From contig JAYKKT010000079.1 of assembly GCA_036023115.1 (NCBI GenBank), forward strand, positions 9,499,001 to 9,563,000: 64,000 bases of DNA, read 5' to 3'. This stretch comes from Brasenia schreberi. Lineage: Eukaryota > Streptophyta > Magnoliopsida > Nymphaeales > Cabombaceae. The notes under the pieces are model-generated. The model ran no database searches. It saw only the letters and a program-made list of their open reading frames with translations, and was not told the origin of the DNA. Positions 1 through 9,063 of the stretch are shown piece by piece. Positions within the stretch are counted from its first letter, which is position 1. Every line of letters begins with the position of its first letter. A program made the position numbers and the translations under genes.

Positions 1-1632
1 GGGTTGGTAGATCCTCCCGGATCTAGTGACTTCCCCCACGACAAGCCTAGGGTTCGTGCTAAACTTGGCTCTAAGGATGAGCTGAGGAGAACCTTGGATT
101 TTCAAAACTGGTTTTGCCGGGGTTTCCACTTTTGGTGGTCCCCGAATGACGACTTGGGCGGGCCTCTTGTATAATACAAGGATGGGCGCACAAGTAGGTC
201 GACCAGGTTCTGGCTTTCGCGCTAGTTCCTTGGAAATGGTGAGGGTACATACCTCCTTTCCTTTCCCACTGCCACTGGCGTGTTTGGGAAAGGGTTCCTT
301 GAAGATAGCTTGAGGTGGCTCAGGTTCCGCAGTGACCTGGAGCCGGCCTTCTGCTATCAAGTTCTCAATTTTATTTAAAAGAGAGAAGCAGCGTTTGGTA
401 TCATGGCCTTTGAGCCGATGATACTTGCAAAATCGGTTTAAATACCCCCCCTTGGACGTGACTCCTTCGGGGATTTCAGGGAGTTCGATCATGCCTTGGG
501 CAAGTAAGAGGTCTAGGACCTCCGACACAGGTTGCCCCAGCGGAGTGTACTCCCGTTTTTCAACCAATTTTTGAAAATTACGTTCTCTCTTATTTTCTAT
601 TTTTTCAAAATTTTTAGAAGTGCCCGCCATGCCTGGATCCACCAGGACATTGGCGATTTTATGGGGCTTTGCCCCTTTGTCCGTCGTGGGCAGCCCATAT
701 GCGATGGGCTTTTCCAAGCGGGTTTTTGGAATGGCACTTCCTTTCCATAAGTGGTCATATGTCCCTTTTCGCAAGTTGGTTTCGAAAAGGGAGGCCTTTT
801 TGATCAACTTATGGAAAGTTGAAATCTCATGGAGCGAGAGAAGGGTTTTTAACTCGCTTTTGAAATTATCCAGGATGAGCATTACTGCGCATCCTTCGGA
901 TATGGGCTCTCGCACTTGGCCCAAAAGCGACCTCCATCTTATAATGAAGGCATGCACGTCTTCGTTCATGCCTTGCTTTGTATCCCTTAAGGTATTCAGG
1001 GTTGGCGTGACTTCCACGTTGTGTGCAAATCTTTGCATGAAGCAGTTCGCTAACTCTTCAAAAGTAGCGAACTGGCTTAAGTCGTAGGAAGCCAGCCATT
1101 TGGCAGCTGTGCCTTTAAGGGATAGAGGGAACCAATACACCCATTTCATCGAGTCCTTTTTCTTCTTATGGGCTCGACGTGAGAAAAGCTGCAAGTGGGA
1201 CCTAGGGTCTCCCATGCCATCATACCGATAGAAGTTCGGTATTTCATCGTCACTGTCTTTTTCGTAATCCATAGGAAGGAAATCAGACAGGGCGTAGCTT
1301 CTTTTCTCTTTATTTTGCCCTTTCAGCAGCTGTTGTAGGACTTTACGGTCCTTTTGTGTGAAGGACTCGTGGTATTGGTTGCCTTCCATTACGGAGGCCT
1401 CTTTTTGCTTGCGAGGTTTTTCAGATTTCTTTTTAGGCCTTTGTTCACCGTTCGATGAACATGAATCGCCTACCTCAGCCTCTTGGCTGAGAGCATCGAT
1501 TTTGGCCTCAAACTCCCTTCTCAAGTCCTCGATTTCATCTAGTTTTATTTTGTTTTTGAAAATCCTCCTAGAGTGAGAACTTGATGCGCATGAGCCTTGG
1601 CTCGACACTTCACTTGGATTGGATTTTGACAT
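1..1632 (-). CDS. gag-pro: Gag-protease polyprotein, N-terminal 544 codons, open (element 1)
   Basis: Capsid polyprotein of a Tat-type retrotransposon; it builds the cytoplasmic particle in which the RNA is packaged and copied. I read the frame codon by codon from ATG at 1632 to base 1 and found no stop; it runs off the window. A polar, Lys/Ser-rich N-terminus (residues 1-130) is followed by a retrotransposon Gag core around residues 165-260 (motifs WFPLSLKGTAAKWL, FMQRFAHN, IIRWRSLLGQVREP). A zinc-knuckle variant follows: C402-x2-H405-x4-H410-x4-C415. After it comes a Pro-rich linker ending RSGRIYQP just before the protease, which lies outside. The start is the MSKSNPSE methionine shared by every copy here. 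The four other gag copies in the window are broken, so this is the only intact one. Confidence 0.9.
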   Translation of the reverse strand, partial: MSKSNPSEVSSQGSCASSSHSRRIFKNKIKLDEIEDLRREFEAKIDALSQEAEVGDSCSSNGEQRPKKKSEKPRKQKEASVMEGNQYHESFTQKDRKVLQQLLKGQNKEKRSYALSDFLPMDYEKDSDDEIPNFYRYDGMGDPRSHLQLFSRRAHKKKKDSMKWVYWFPLSLKGTAAKWLASYDLSQFATFEELANCFMQRFAHNVEVTPTLNTLRDTKQGMNEDVHAFIIRWRSLLGQVREPISEGCAVMLILDNFKSELKTLLSLHEISTFHKLIKKASLFETNLRKGTYDHLWKGSAIPKTRLEKPIAYGLPTTDKGAKPHKIANVLVDPGMAGTSKNFEKIENKRERNFQKLVEKREYTPLGQPVSEVLDLLLAQGMIELPEIPEGVTSKGGYLNRFCKYHRLKGHDTKRCFSLLNKIENLIAEGRLQVTAEPEPPQAIFKEPFPKHASGSGKGKEVCTLTISKELARKPEPGRPTCAPILVLYKRPAQVVIRGPPKVETPAKPVLKIQGSPQLILRAKFSTNPRLVVGEVTRSGRIYQP

Positions 1633-1656
1633 GCTTTTCAAGTTTTTTCAAAATTT

Positions 1657-1690
1657 CCTAAGTACAAGCAAAGAAAACAAGTTAAAACGA
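1657..1690 (-). promoter_or_regulatory. Acceptor-like sequence just upstream of gag ATG
   Basis: In element sense, a TTTTAAC (branch-point-like TTAAC) is followed by a pyrimidine-rich run ending TTTGCTTGTACTTAG|G, 25 bases before the gag ATG. It is conserved in elements 3, 5 and 6 and weaker in element 2. It fits a plant 3' splice site. Use in vivo is not shown. Confidence 0.4.
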
Positions 1691-1749
1691 CACCTTTATA
1701 AAATTTCGCAAGATTTCTACAAGCAAACTCTATTTTTGAAAAGGCTCAC

Positions 1750-1767
1750 GTCCCACCGGGCGTGCTA
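1750..1767 (-). promoter_or_regulatory. tRNA primer-binding site (element 1)
   Basis: Starts five bases after the LTR end. Most copies read TGGCACGCCCGGTGGGAC; this one has TAG instead of TGG at the 5' end, one change in the part that pairs with the tRNA CCA tail. The position and the usual TGG start fit a minus-strand primer site. I did not identify the tRNA. Confidence 0.7.
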
Positions 1768-2286
1768 ATCTCTGTAGACGCGCGAAAATCCCCGCCTCTT
1801 TGCCTCTTTCGGGGCTTGGAGTGGATCTCCTCGTGTGTCTAAGGCCTATGTATACAAATAGGGCGTGCCAGCTAGCTTACTTAAGCTAGCGAAGATATTT
1901 TTAATACTGACTTCTAAACGTGGCGACTGTGAGCAAGTAAGCTCTTGTCGTCGCAGACCTTCTTGCACCGATGCGCAAGGGTCAGTCTGTACGCTTTGCA
2001 AAAATCGAGTTTTGGATAGAAAGTCTACGAAGCGGTTCGAGGTGTCTATTTCGGGTCTTTAGGATGCGATTGCATATTTTAGATCACGTGGATTTGCACG
2101 TGCCTAAGTCTTTTCTTTTATCCCTTTTCGGGCCACCTAGTTTGTGTGTTATGAACACTCCACTACATGGACGAATTCGAGCGGGGCTTGCTTTGATGCA
2201 ATATGCGTCCTACCTCGTGGTATGACGTAGATGCAATGCAAACTCACGCTACTCCAAAGGGAAAACCCGAAATGTAAAGACAATAC

Positions 2287-2398
2287 TGAAGGGGAAATAA
2301 CAGAAGGGAAATAACCGAAGGGAAATAACCGAAGGGAAATAACCGAAGGGAAATGATCGAAGGGAAATAACCGAAGGGAAATAACCGAAGGGAGATAT
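2287..2398. repeat. 14-bp tandem repeat (about 8 units)
   Basis: Unit AAATAACCGAAGGG, repeated with one or two substitutions per unit. The same block is present with fewer units in the other LTRs (about four at 33098-33150, three at 39897-39945, two to three at 44425-44460 and 55671-55722), so copy number varies between otherwise similar LTRs. Confidence 0.85.
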
Positions 2399-2415
2399 GT
2401 ATATAGCTTATGTAT

Positions 2416-2940
2416 ATGAGCCCTTACTCGGGTCTTGCAAATAAGAGCGAAGGCTCAATGTGGGTGCGTGCTTGAATTGAAAGACTTACACACACGACAT
2501 GAAATTAAACCCAAATATAAATTGCAGTATGCCCTTGACTAAGGTCTTGGGAATAAGAGCGAAGGCTCAATGTGTGTGAGAGTGCTTGAATTGAAAGACT
2601 ACCCACACGACATAAATGAAACCCAAATATAACTGCAATAAGGCCTTTACTAAGGTCTTGGGAGTAAGAGCGAAAGCTCAATGTGTGTGAAAGTGCTCGA
2701 ATTGAAAGACTTACTCACACGACATGAAATGAAACCCAAATAGTATAGGTCGGCCCTTACTTGGGTCTTTCAAATAAGAGCGAAAGCTCAATGTGTGTGA
2801 GAGTGCTTGAATTGAAAGACTTACTCACACGACATGAAATGAAACCCAAATAGTATAGGTCGGCCCTTACTTGGGTCTTTCAAATAAGAGCGAAAGCTCA
2901 ATGTGTGTGAGTGCTTGAATTGAAAGACAACGCACCCAAC
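2416..2940. repeat. ~115-bp tandem repeat array in R/U5 (about 5 units)
   Basis: Each unit holds a GGGTCTT or AAGGTCTTGGG core, TAAGAGCGAAGGCTCAATGTG, GCTTGAATTGAAAGAC, CACACGACATGAAA and CCCAAATA. Two monomer types alternate: 'CTTACTTGGGTCTTTC' and 'CTTTACTAAGGTCTTGGG'. Each unit has GTGTGAG and CTCACAC arms that could pair. Equivalent arrays lie at about 9860-10180, 21090-21500, 32440-33085, 39350-39885, 42240-42885, 44470-45000, 55745-56255 and 63310-63600. Confidence 0.85.
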
Positions 2941-3870
2941 TTAAACAAAAACCCTTCGAAAATGAAAGTATATGTACACTTATATATTAGGGGCTGATTA
3001 GGCCCGTGTGTGTTCAAAATCGTGCACGACTAAGAGAGTGCACGTGTGTGGTTGTGCCAAGCCACGTTATTACAAGCGGGGGGAGACTATGCTCCGTTAT
3101 TACAACCCCGTACCAAATTGAATCTCAAGCAAGTATACAACTAAGGACCGAGTTTAGGCACTTACGAGTAGCTGGTCCGTAGAGGCCTTTGCTTGGGCGT
3201 GGACTTGGCTTCGCCTTGGGCTGCAAACGGGAGCTCCGCGAAGATAGGTGATCAAAGGTGCTGGCCGACTGCAAGTGGGGCGCGGGATAGGCGCCTCGAA
3301 GGTGACCGGTGGCAAGTAGATGTCGCCTCGAGGTGGGGATTTAAAGGGGCTGAATAAGTGGGTTCTTAGGGTCACTAAGGGAGTTGAGAGTTTAGGGAAA
3401 CTGGACCTAAAGATGACTTTATGGGAAAGGCCGAATGGGACAGCTAGTGGAAGGCCGAATGGAGTATGATGGCTAGGTAGTGGACGGCAGTTTGGGTTTT
3501 GCTAGGTTCGGCTAAGTGAAAAGGGTGGTGGAAAAGGGGCTGAGATGATGATAGGGTGGGTGGCTAGGAGTGGAGAGGTGGAAGAGAAGGGCTTTGATGG
3601 AGTTTTGGGTACTTACCGAATGGGGAGAGGCGGTGGAAGGCAAGGAGAAGCAGGCGGGCAGGTGGGCTCTTGGCTGGTTCGGTTGGATGAAGGTGGTGGC
3701 GTCCGGCTGGGTGAGGTGGTGATGGATGGAAGAGGGAAGGTGGCGGTGCAGGTGGAGCAGGCAAAGGTGATGGAGAGTGGTCCCGGCTAGGTGAGGAAGT
3801 GGGAGAAGGAGAGGGCCCGGCTAGGTGAGGTGAGGGTTCCCACTTGGAAAACCCGCCCCCAAGGGGGGGG

Positions 3871-3878
3871 TTTAAATA
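3871..3878 (-). promoter_or_regulatory. TATA box of element 1 LTR
   Basis: TATTTAAA in element sense, preceded by CCCATCCCC and followed by a C-run and GGGGGCGGGTTTTCC, then a long pyrimidine-rich leader. The block is kept at the same relative place in all LTRs. Confidence 0.65.
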
Positions 3879-3889
3879 GGGGATGGGTA

Positions 3890-4290
3890 GGTCGGTTAGG
3901 GCTGGGCTTGGGGTAGTGGTTAGGTGGTTTAGGTAGGGTGGTATGTAGATAAGGTGGGCTGGAAAGGGTTGGGCCAGATATTTTAAAACTAGGGGTTTGG
4001 GTAGATTGTGGGCTAAGGGTGGTTTAGGGGTTTAGGGCTAGGTTAGGTGGTTGGGTTTTAGGGTGAGGTTTAGTGAGCTAGGTTAGGTGATTAGGCTAGG
4101 TTTAGGCTAGGATTAGGGAAATTAATCTAGGTTTAGGGAAGGATTAGGGAAGTGGGTTAGGTGATTAGGTTGGGATTAGGACGGGATTAGGGAAGTGGGT
4201 TAGGTGATTAGGTTCAGATTAGGGGTGGATTAGGGGTTTAGGCTAGGATTAGTCATTTTGGGTTAGGTTTAGGTGAAGGAGCTCCCTTAG
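3890..4290. repeat. Degenerate telomere-like tract in U3
   Basis: Irregular repeats of GGTTAGGTGATTAGG, GGATTAGGG and GGTTTAGGG, with several exact TTTAGGG heptamers (the plant telomere unit). The G-rich strand is + here because the LTR is on the minus strand. Present in every family-1 U3 in the window (for example 22650-23010, 31105-31470, 38010-38360, 57235-57620). Confidence 0.8.
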
Positions 4291-4590
4291 CATGGCCCAT
4301 AGACCTTGATCACCCCATGTTGGTGCAGCCCTAGGTTAGGTTTTAGCTAATTACAAGCTTAAACCCACTTAATTAGGCTAACCCACATGATTAAACCCAA
4401 ACTTGACACACAAGTCAAGCTTAATACAACACTCTTGATATTTTTCACCCCCCACTCTCTCTCATACCCAATATCCCACGTGAATTTCAAGTGGGCCCCA
4501 CCTCCATTTATGAGAAGGTGATGTGGGCCATGGATTTGGATATTGGATTGGATCTCTGGATCCAAATCCAAATCCAAGTCCACATATGGG

Positions 4591-4634
4591 TTTGGATTGG
4601 AATCTGGATATATATGGTTCAGATCCAATCCAAA
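4591..4634. other. 44-base imperfect palindrome in U3
   Basis: Arms of 17-18 bases (TTTGGATTGGATCTGGA and its complement with one bulged base) around a TATATA-containing centre. Equivalent palindromes occur in the other LTRs, for example 37651-37694 and near 12264, 23335, 27049, 30751, 40564, 46647 and 57927. Confidence 0.75.
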
Positions 4635-5112
4635 TTGAACTCTGACTCCTTCGAGCTGGGTTCGAAACGGACGATTCGTGCAGGGCCTGACAGCATCAGT
4701 ACTCCGTCTGCGTTGGGTCTTCGCCAACATGGTCGTCCGCCTCCGTTTCTGCCTTCCGGAGATGACTTCAAATGCTATTTTGATAAGAACAGGGTCTTGG
4801 ACGTTCGAGATCTTGGGGTGTGAATCAGATACAAGAGTTGCTGCGCTGGGCTTGACGTGTGCTCCGGTTCCGGGCTCTTCTTAGCTCTCCTAGTCCGGTC
4901 TTGATCAGGCCAAGCCACTTCGGGGTTTTAAAAACGTGTTTTAAAAGGTTTTCAAAAGCCATATTATATGTTTTTGAAATATAAAGTTTAAAACATATAT
5001 ACAGGGTTGTCTGGAAGGCTCCTGGGTTTCCAAACTCAAAATGGCCCTTTGGGGCTGCTTTTACAAAACCAGGTTTGTTTTATGGAATTCGTGGGATTTC
5101 GGGGTGTTTACA

Positions 5113-6026
5113 AGTACTATCGACTATCAAATCTATGTTTGGTAAAGGATAATTATCCTTTGGAGTGGCTTTGTTCAGGTTTCTGAAATCGATGCATATT
5201 CGAATTTTTCCATTGGTTTTTCAAACTACAACGATGTTTGATAACCAATCAGAATACGCAATGGGTTTTATAAATCCGGCTTTTAACAGATCTTCGAAAC
5301 CCTCTTTAACTTGCGTGTGTACATTCGGGTGTATTTTCCTAAGCTTCTGCTTTATGGGTTTTATATCCGCATCTAAGGGAAGACGATGTTCGACAATGCT
5401 GGGATCTATGCCCGGCATGTCTTCATACGTTCATGCAAACACATCTAAATAGGTTCGTAGAAATGCAATGAATGCTGATCTTTCATGTTCATGCAAACAT
5501 GCGCCTATCTTGATGGGTTTAGGATTGGAATCATTCCCTAGGTTTACCTCTATGAAATCTCCTCCTACTGAATTGGAAGTCTTTCAAAATCGAGAATTTT
5601 ATGAAATTTTGGGAGCTTAGAAGTGGGATCTTCCTCAAGGGGATCCACTTCTAGGCTTCGATCATTCTCGTGGGTTATAGACCCGAGGGAATTTGATGCG
5701 TGAGTTTTCAAAAGACCTGGTTTTATACTTGGATTTTCAATTGATTTCGAAATTTTTGGTCTGGCTATGCAGATGACGTTCCTTTCGAAATCCTTTTCTT
5801 TTTCCAAAGTGTTACCAGGAGCAGCTATGTACAAAATCTTTTTGGTTTTTTGTAGATTTTTGATTTTTTTGGGTTTTTGCAAAACAAGAACTTTAGAAAC
5901 TATACAAACTACCCTATTTTCGAGTTTTTGATTTTCCAATGTTTTTGGTTTTTGCAGTTTTTCGATTTTTTCGATTTTAAGTTTTTCAAATGTTTTTGTA
6001 TTTTTATGAAAGGGATCTTCCATCAT
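5113..6026 (-). pseudogene. pol: Pol N-terminus (start of RT), broken and truncated (element 2)
   Basis: Encodes the Lys-rich pol leader and the first RT segment (DMPGIDPSIVEHRLPLDA, KQKLRKIHPNVHTQVKEG, KPIAYSDWLSNIVVV, then RNLNKATPKDNYPLPNID), ending where element 1 begins, before the catalytic RT motifs. The likely start is ATG at 6026, matching MTEDPF in element 3, although here two ATGs lie side by side. At least one frameshift near 5565-5580 separates the leader from the RT part. It lies 25 bases after the gag-pro stop in a different frame. Confidence 0.85.
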
Positions 6027-6056
6027 ACCTACAAATGGGAACACTACGGGTTAGAC
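6021..6056 (-). promoter_or_regulatory. gag-pro/pol junction with acceptor-like sequence (element 2)
   Basis: In element sense: CTAAC (containing the gag-pro TAA stop), a short pyrimidine-rich stretch, TTTGTAG|GT and then the pol ATG. CTAAC fits the plant branch-point consensus and lies a little over 20 bases before TAG. The same layout is found in elements 3, 5 and 6. Confidence 0.4.
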
Positions 6057-8919
6057 TCGGAATAGGAGGTCTAAATCGTAGGTCTCTTCTAGGGTAGGCT
6101 CCAAGGCACCCTTGACCCAAGTGGTCACAAGGGGTGGCTCTGGCGGTATTTTGGGAGTATAGCCGATCCCATATCGGCTTAGGTTGGCCCTATGAAGGAT
6201 GGGCTCTAGGAGACCCTGGTTTTGTGCCCCTAGACTTTTATTGGGCGTATAGCCCATATTCAACAGCATGTTCCATGATTTTTTGTTTTTTGAAAAATTA
6301 GAGTATAAATCATGGTCTTGGAACTTGCTGTCGTCCATATTGTGCTCGTATGGCTTTTTGTCCAGGGGCTTTGGAAATAAGGGATCTTTGGGTCTGCCTA
6401 TAAGAGTTAGGATTGGTAGGGGGCCTGCTTTGAGCGGCCCCTTCACATACACAACCTTCCTAGGGCTGTTTAACACGAGCCTTGGTGGCTCGACCATGGT
6501 CTGCCCCAGGTTAGCCTCATGGGCCTGGGAACTCGACAAACAAGGGGAGTTTATGATCCCCTGAAGCTGAGGGTGACTCTCACCTAGGATCACTACGACT
6601 TGGTCCCTGAAAGGGATCTTGACACACCTGTGGAAGGTGGATGGCACAGCGCACAAGTTGTGTATCCAGGGCCTTCCCAGCAATAGGTTATAATGGGGGT
6701 GGATGTCCAAGACATGGAACACCCCCGTGTGTGTGATCTCTCCTATTTTCATAGGGAGCTCGATCGATCCTAAAGGTCTAGACGCATTCCCATCGTATCC
6801 AGTGATAACGATGGGACTTGGGTTCATAGAAGTTAAGGTGACTCCAATTTGATACGCCACATGAAGTGGAAGGATGTTGAGCCCTCCTCCCCCATCGACT
6901 AGGCACCTGTCCAGAGAGTGGTTATTCAGAACCACCTCGATATGCAGGGCCTGGTTGTGGGACTCGTAGGGTCTATCTACATCATCTTTCGAGAAAGTGA
7001 TGGGCGATTTTGCTCCTATTGATGCCACTTGGTCAGACAAGGATTCAGGACTTATGTTCGAACTAACCTTAGCTCTTTCTAGAATTTTCTCTAGCACGAG
7101 TCTATGCCTAGGTGAAGTTTGTATAAGCTCTAGGATGGACATGTGGATAGGAATCTTTGAAAGATGGTTTTCGAAATCATAAGGGTTAAGGACGATTTTC
7201 CCATTGTTTGCTTTTGGCAGAACTCTAGGAATACATGCTTTTGAGGGGCTAGGCACACTCACCACCTTTTTAGCACTTTGTAGGTGCGGGGGTTGATAGA
7301 TCCTCCCGGATCTTGTCACTTCCCCCACAACCAACCTAGGGTTCGCACTAAAACTGGCTCTAATTGAGAGTTTTGGAGCACCTTGAAGTTTTAAAACTGG
7401 TTTAGCTGGGGATTCAGCTCTTGGTGGTCCCTGGATGACTACTTGGGCGGGCTTCTTGTAAAGTACAGGAGTAGACGCACAAGTGGGTCGACCAGACTTT
7501 GATGATTGCGCTAGATTTTTCGAAAATGTGAGGGTACATACCTCCTTTCCTTTTCCACTGCTACTGGCATGCTTGGGAAAAGGTTCTTTGAAGATAGCTT
7601 GAGTTGGCTCAGGTTCCGTGGACCTGGAGTTGGCCCTCCGCTATCAAGTTCTCGATTTTGTTTAAAAGGGAGAAACAACGCTTTGTATCATGGCCTTTGA
7701 GCCGATGATATTTACAAAAACGGTTTAAATATCCCCCTTTAGAAGTGACTCCCTCGGGGATTTCGGGAAGTTCAATCATGCCTTGGGCAAGTAGGAGTTC
7801 TAGGACCTCTGACACAGGTTGCCCCAGCGGTGTGTACTCCCGTTTTTCAATAGGCTTTTGAAAATTTCTCTCCCTTTTGTTTTCTAATTTTTCAAAATTC
7901 TTTGAAGTGCTCGCCAGACCTAGATCCATGCGGACATTGGCGATTTTATGGGGCTTTGCCCCTTTGTCCATCGTGGGTAGCCCATAAGTGATGGGCTTTT
8001 CCAAGCGGGTTTTGGAAACGGCACTTCCTTTCCATAAGTGATCGTATATTCCCTTTTTTAAGTTTGTTTCGAAAAGGGATGCTTTTTTTATCAACTTATG
8101 AAAAGTTGAGATTTCATGGAGCGAGAGAAGGGTCTTTAGCTCACTTTTAAAATTATCTAGGATGAGCATGACTGCGCATACTTCGAATATTGGCTCTCGT
8201 ACTTGGCCTAAAAGGGACCTCCATCGAATAATGAAGGCATGTACGTCTTCGTTCATGCCTTGCTTCGTATCCCTTAAAGTGTTTAAAGTCTGCGTGACTT
8301 CTACGTTATGTGCAAATCTTTGCATGAAGCAGTTCGCTAACTCTTCAAAAGTAGCGAACTGGCTTAAATCGTAGGAAGCCAGCCATTTGGCAGCTGTGCC
8401 TTTAAGGGATAAAGGGAACCAATACAACCATTTCATCGAGTCCTTTTTCTTCTTATGGGGTCGACGCGAGAAAAGTTGCAAGTGAGACCTAGGGTCTCCC
8501 ATGCCATCATACCGATGGAAGTTCGGTATTTTATCGTCACTGTCTGTTTCGTAATCCATGGGTAGGAAATCAGATAGGGCGTAACTCCTTTTCTCTTTAT
8601 TTTGCCCTTTTAGCAGTTGCTGTAGGGCTTTACGGTCCTTTTGTGTGAAGGACTCGTGGTATTGGTTGCCTCCCATTACAGAGGCCTCTTTATGCTTGCG
8701 AGGTTTTTCAGTTTTTTTCTTGGCCCTTTGTTCACCATTTGATGAACATGAATCGCCTACTTCAGCCTCTTGGCTGAGAGCATCGATTTTGGCCTCGAAT
8801 TCCCTTCTCAAGTCTTCTATCTCGTCTAGTTTGATTTTATTTTTCAAAATCCTCCTAGAGTGAGAACTTGATGCACATGAGCCTTGGCTCGACACTTCAC
8901 TTGGGTTGGATTTTGACAT
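6051..8919 (-). pseudogene. gag-pro: Gag-protease polyprotein with one frameshift (element 2)
   Basis: Starts at ATG 8919 (MSKSNPSE) and ends YDLDLLFRV-stop at 6051. Gag core and the CHHC knuckle are intact in the first frame. A 2-base loss near 7616-7625, just after the knuckle (LIAEGQLQV), shifts the frame; the second frame then runs open through the linker and the protease. The protease has CLVDGGGGLNILP, where the usual D-S/T-G is D-G-G, then the flap-like IVITGYDGN and LLLGRPWIHNL. This is the least damaged gag-pro after element 1. Product: capsid plus aspartic protease. Confidence 0.88.
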
Positions 8920-9040
8920 GCTTTCAAGCTTTTCAAAATTTCCTATGTATGAAGTACAATAAAGAAAAGAGTTAAAAACAACACCTTTTGGAAAATATTT
9001 TCGCAAGATTCCTAAGGTAACTCGATTTTAAAAGACTCAC

Positions 9041-9058
9041 GTCCCACCGGGCGTGCCA
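9041..9058 (-). promoter_or_regulatory. tRNA primer-binding site (element 2)
   Basis: Perfect TGGCACGCCCGGTGGGAC in element sense, five bases after the LTR end at 9064. Confidence 0.75.
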
Positions 9059-9063
9059 AATCC

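Larger units (their letters stand above)
1..5112 (-). mobile_element. Element 1: Tat-type Ty3/gypsy retrotransposon, 5' part (gag-pro and 5' LTR)
   Basis: A minus-strand LTR retrotransposon cut by the left window edge. Reading leftward from 5112 it has a 3340-bp 5' LTR, a primer-binding site, a 117-bp leader and an open gag-pro frame. It sits inside the RT gene of element 2: sequence from 5113 onward continues RT exactly where intact copies (for example near 16760) read through. The five bases after the LTR, AGTAC, would be one copy of the target-site duplication; the other is outside the window. Because it interrupts element 2, it is younger than element 2. Pol and the 3' LTR should lie to the left. 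Confidence 0.9.
1773..5112 (-). repeat. 5' LTR of element 1 (3340 bp, family 1)
   Basis: Bounded by TGTAGACGCG on the left and GGTGTTTACA on the right; in element sense it starts TGTAAACA and ends GTCTACA. Order in element sense: U3 terminus; 44-base imperfect palindrome (4591-4634); telomere-like TTTAGGG/TTAGG-rich tract; TATA box; pyrimidine-rich leader; donor-like sites (reverse complements at 3611-3617 and 3160-3165); duplicated TTGTAATAACG block near 3065-3115; 115-bp tandem repeats; 14-bp repeats; conserved hairpin (1871-1890); terminus. No gene lies inside. Open frames here lack an ATG or overlap in several frames. Confidence 0.92.

Noticed and set aside
620..1087. 155-codon plus-strand frame opposite Gag
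   Set aside because: It is the antisense of the conserved gag frame. Similar antisense frames appear over every gag and pol copy and have no domain of their own.
3890..4290. Interstitial telomere or chromosome end
   Set aside because: The tract is degenerate and is always inside an LTR at the same relative place.
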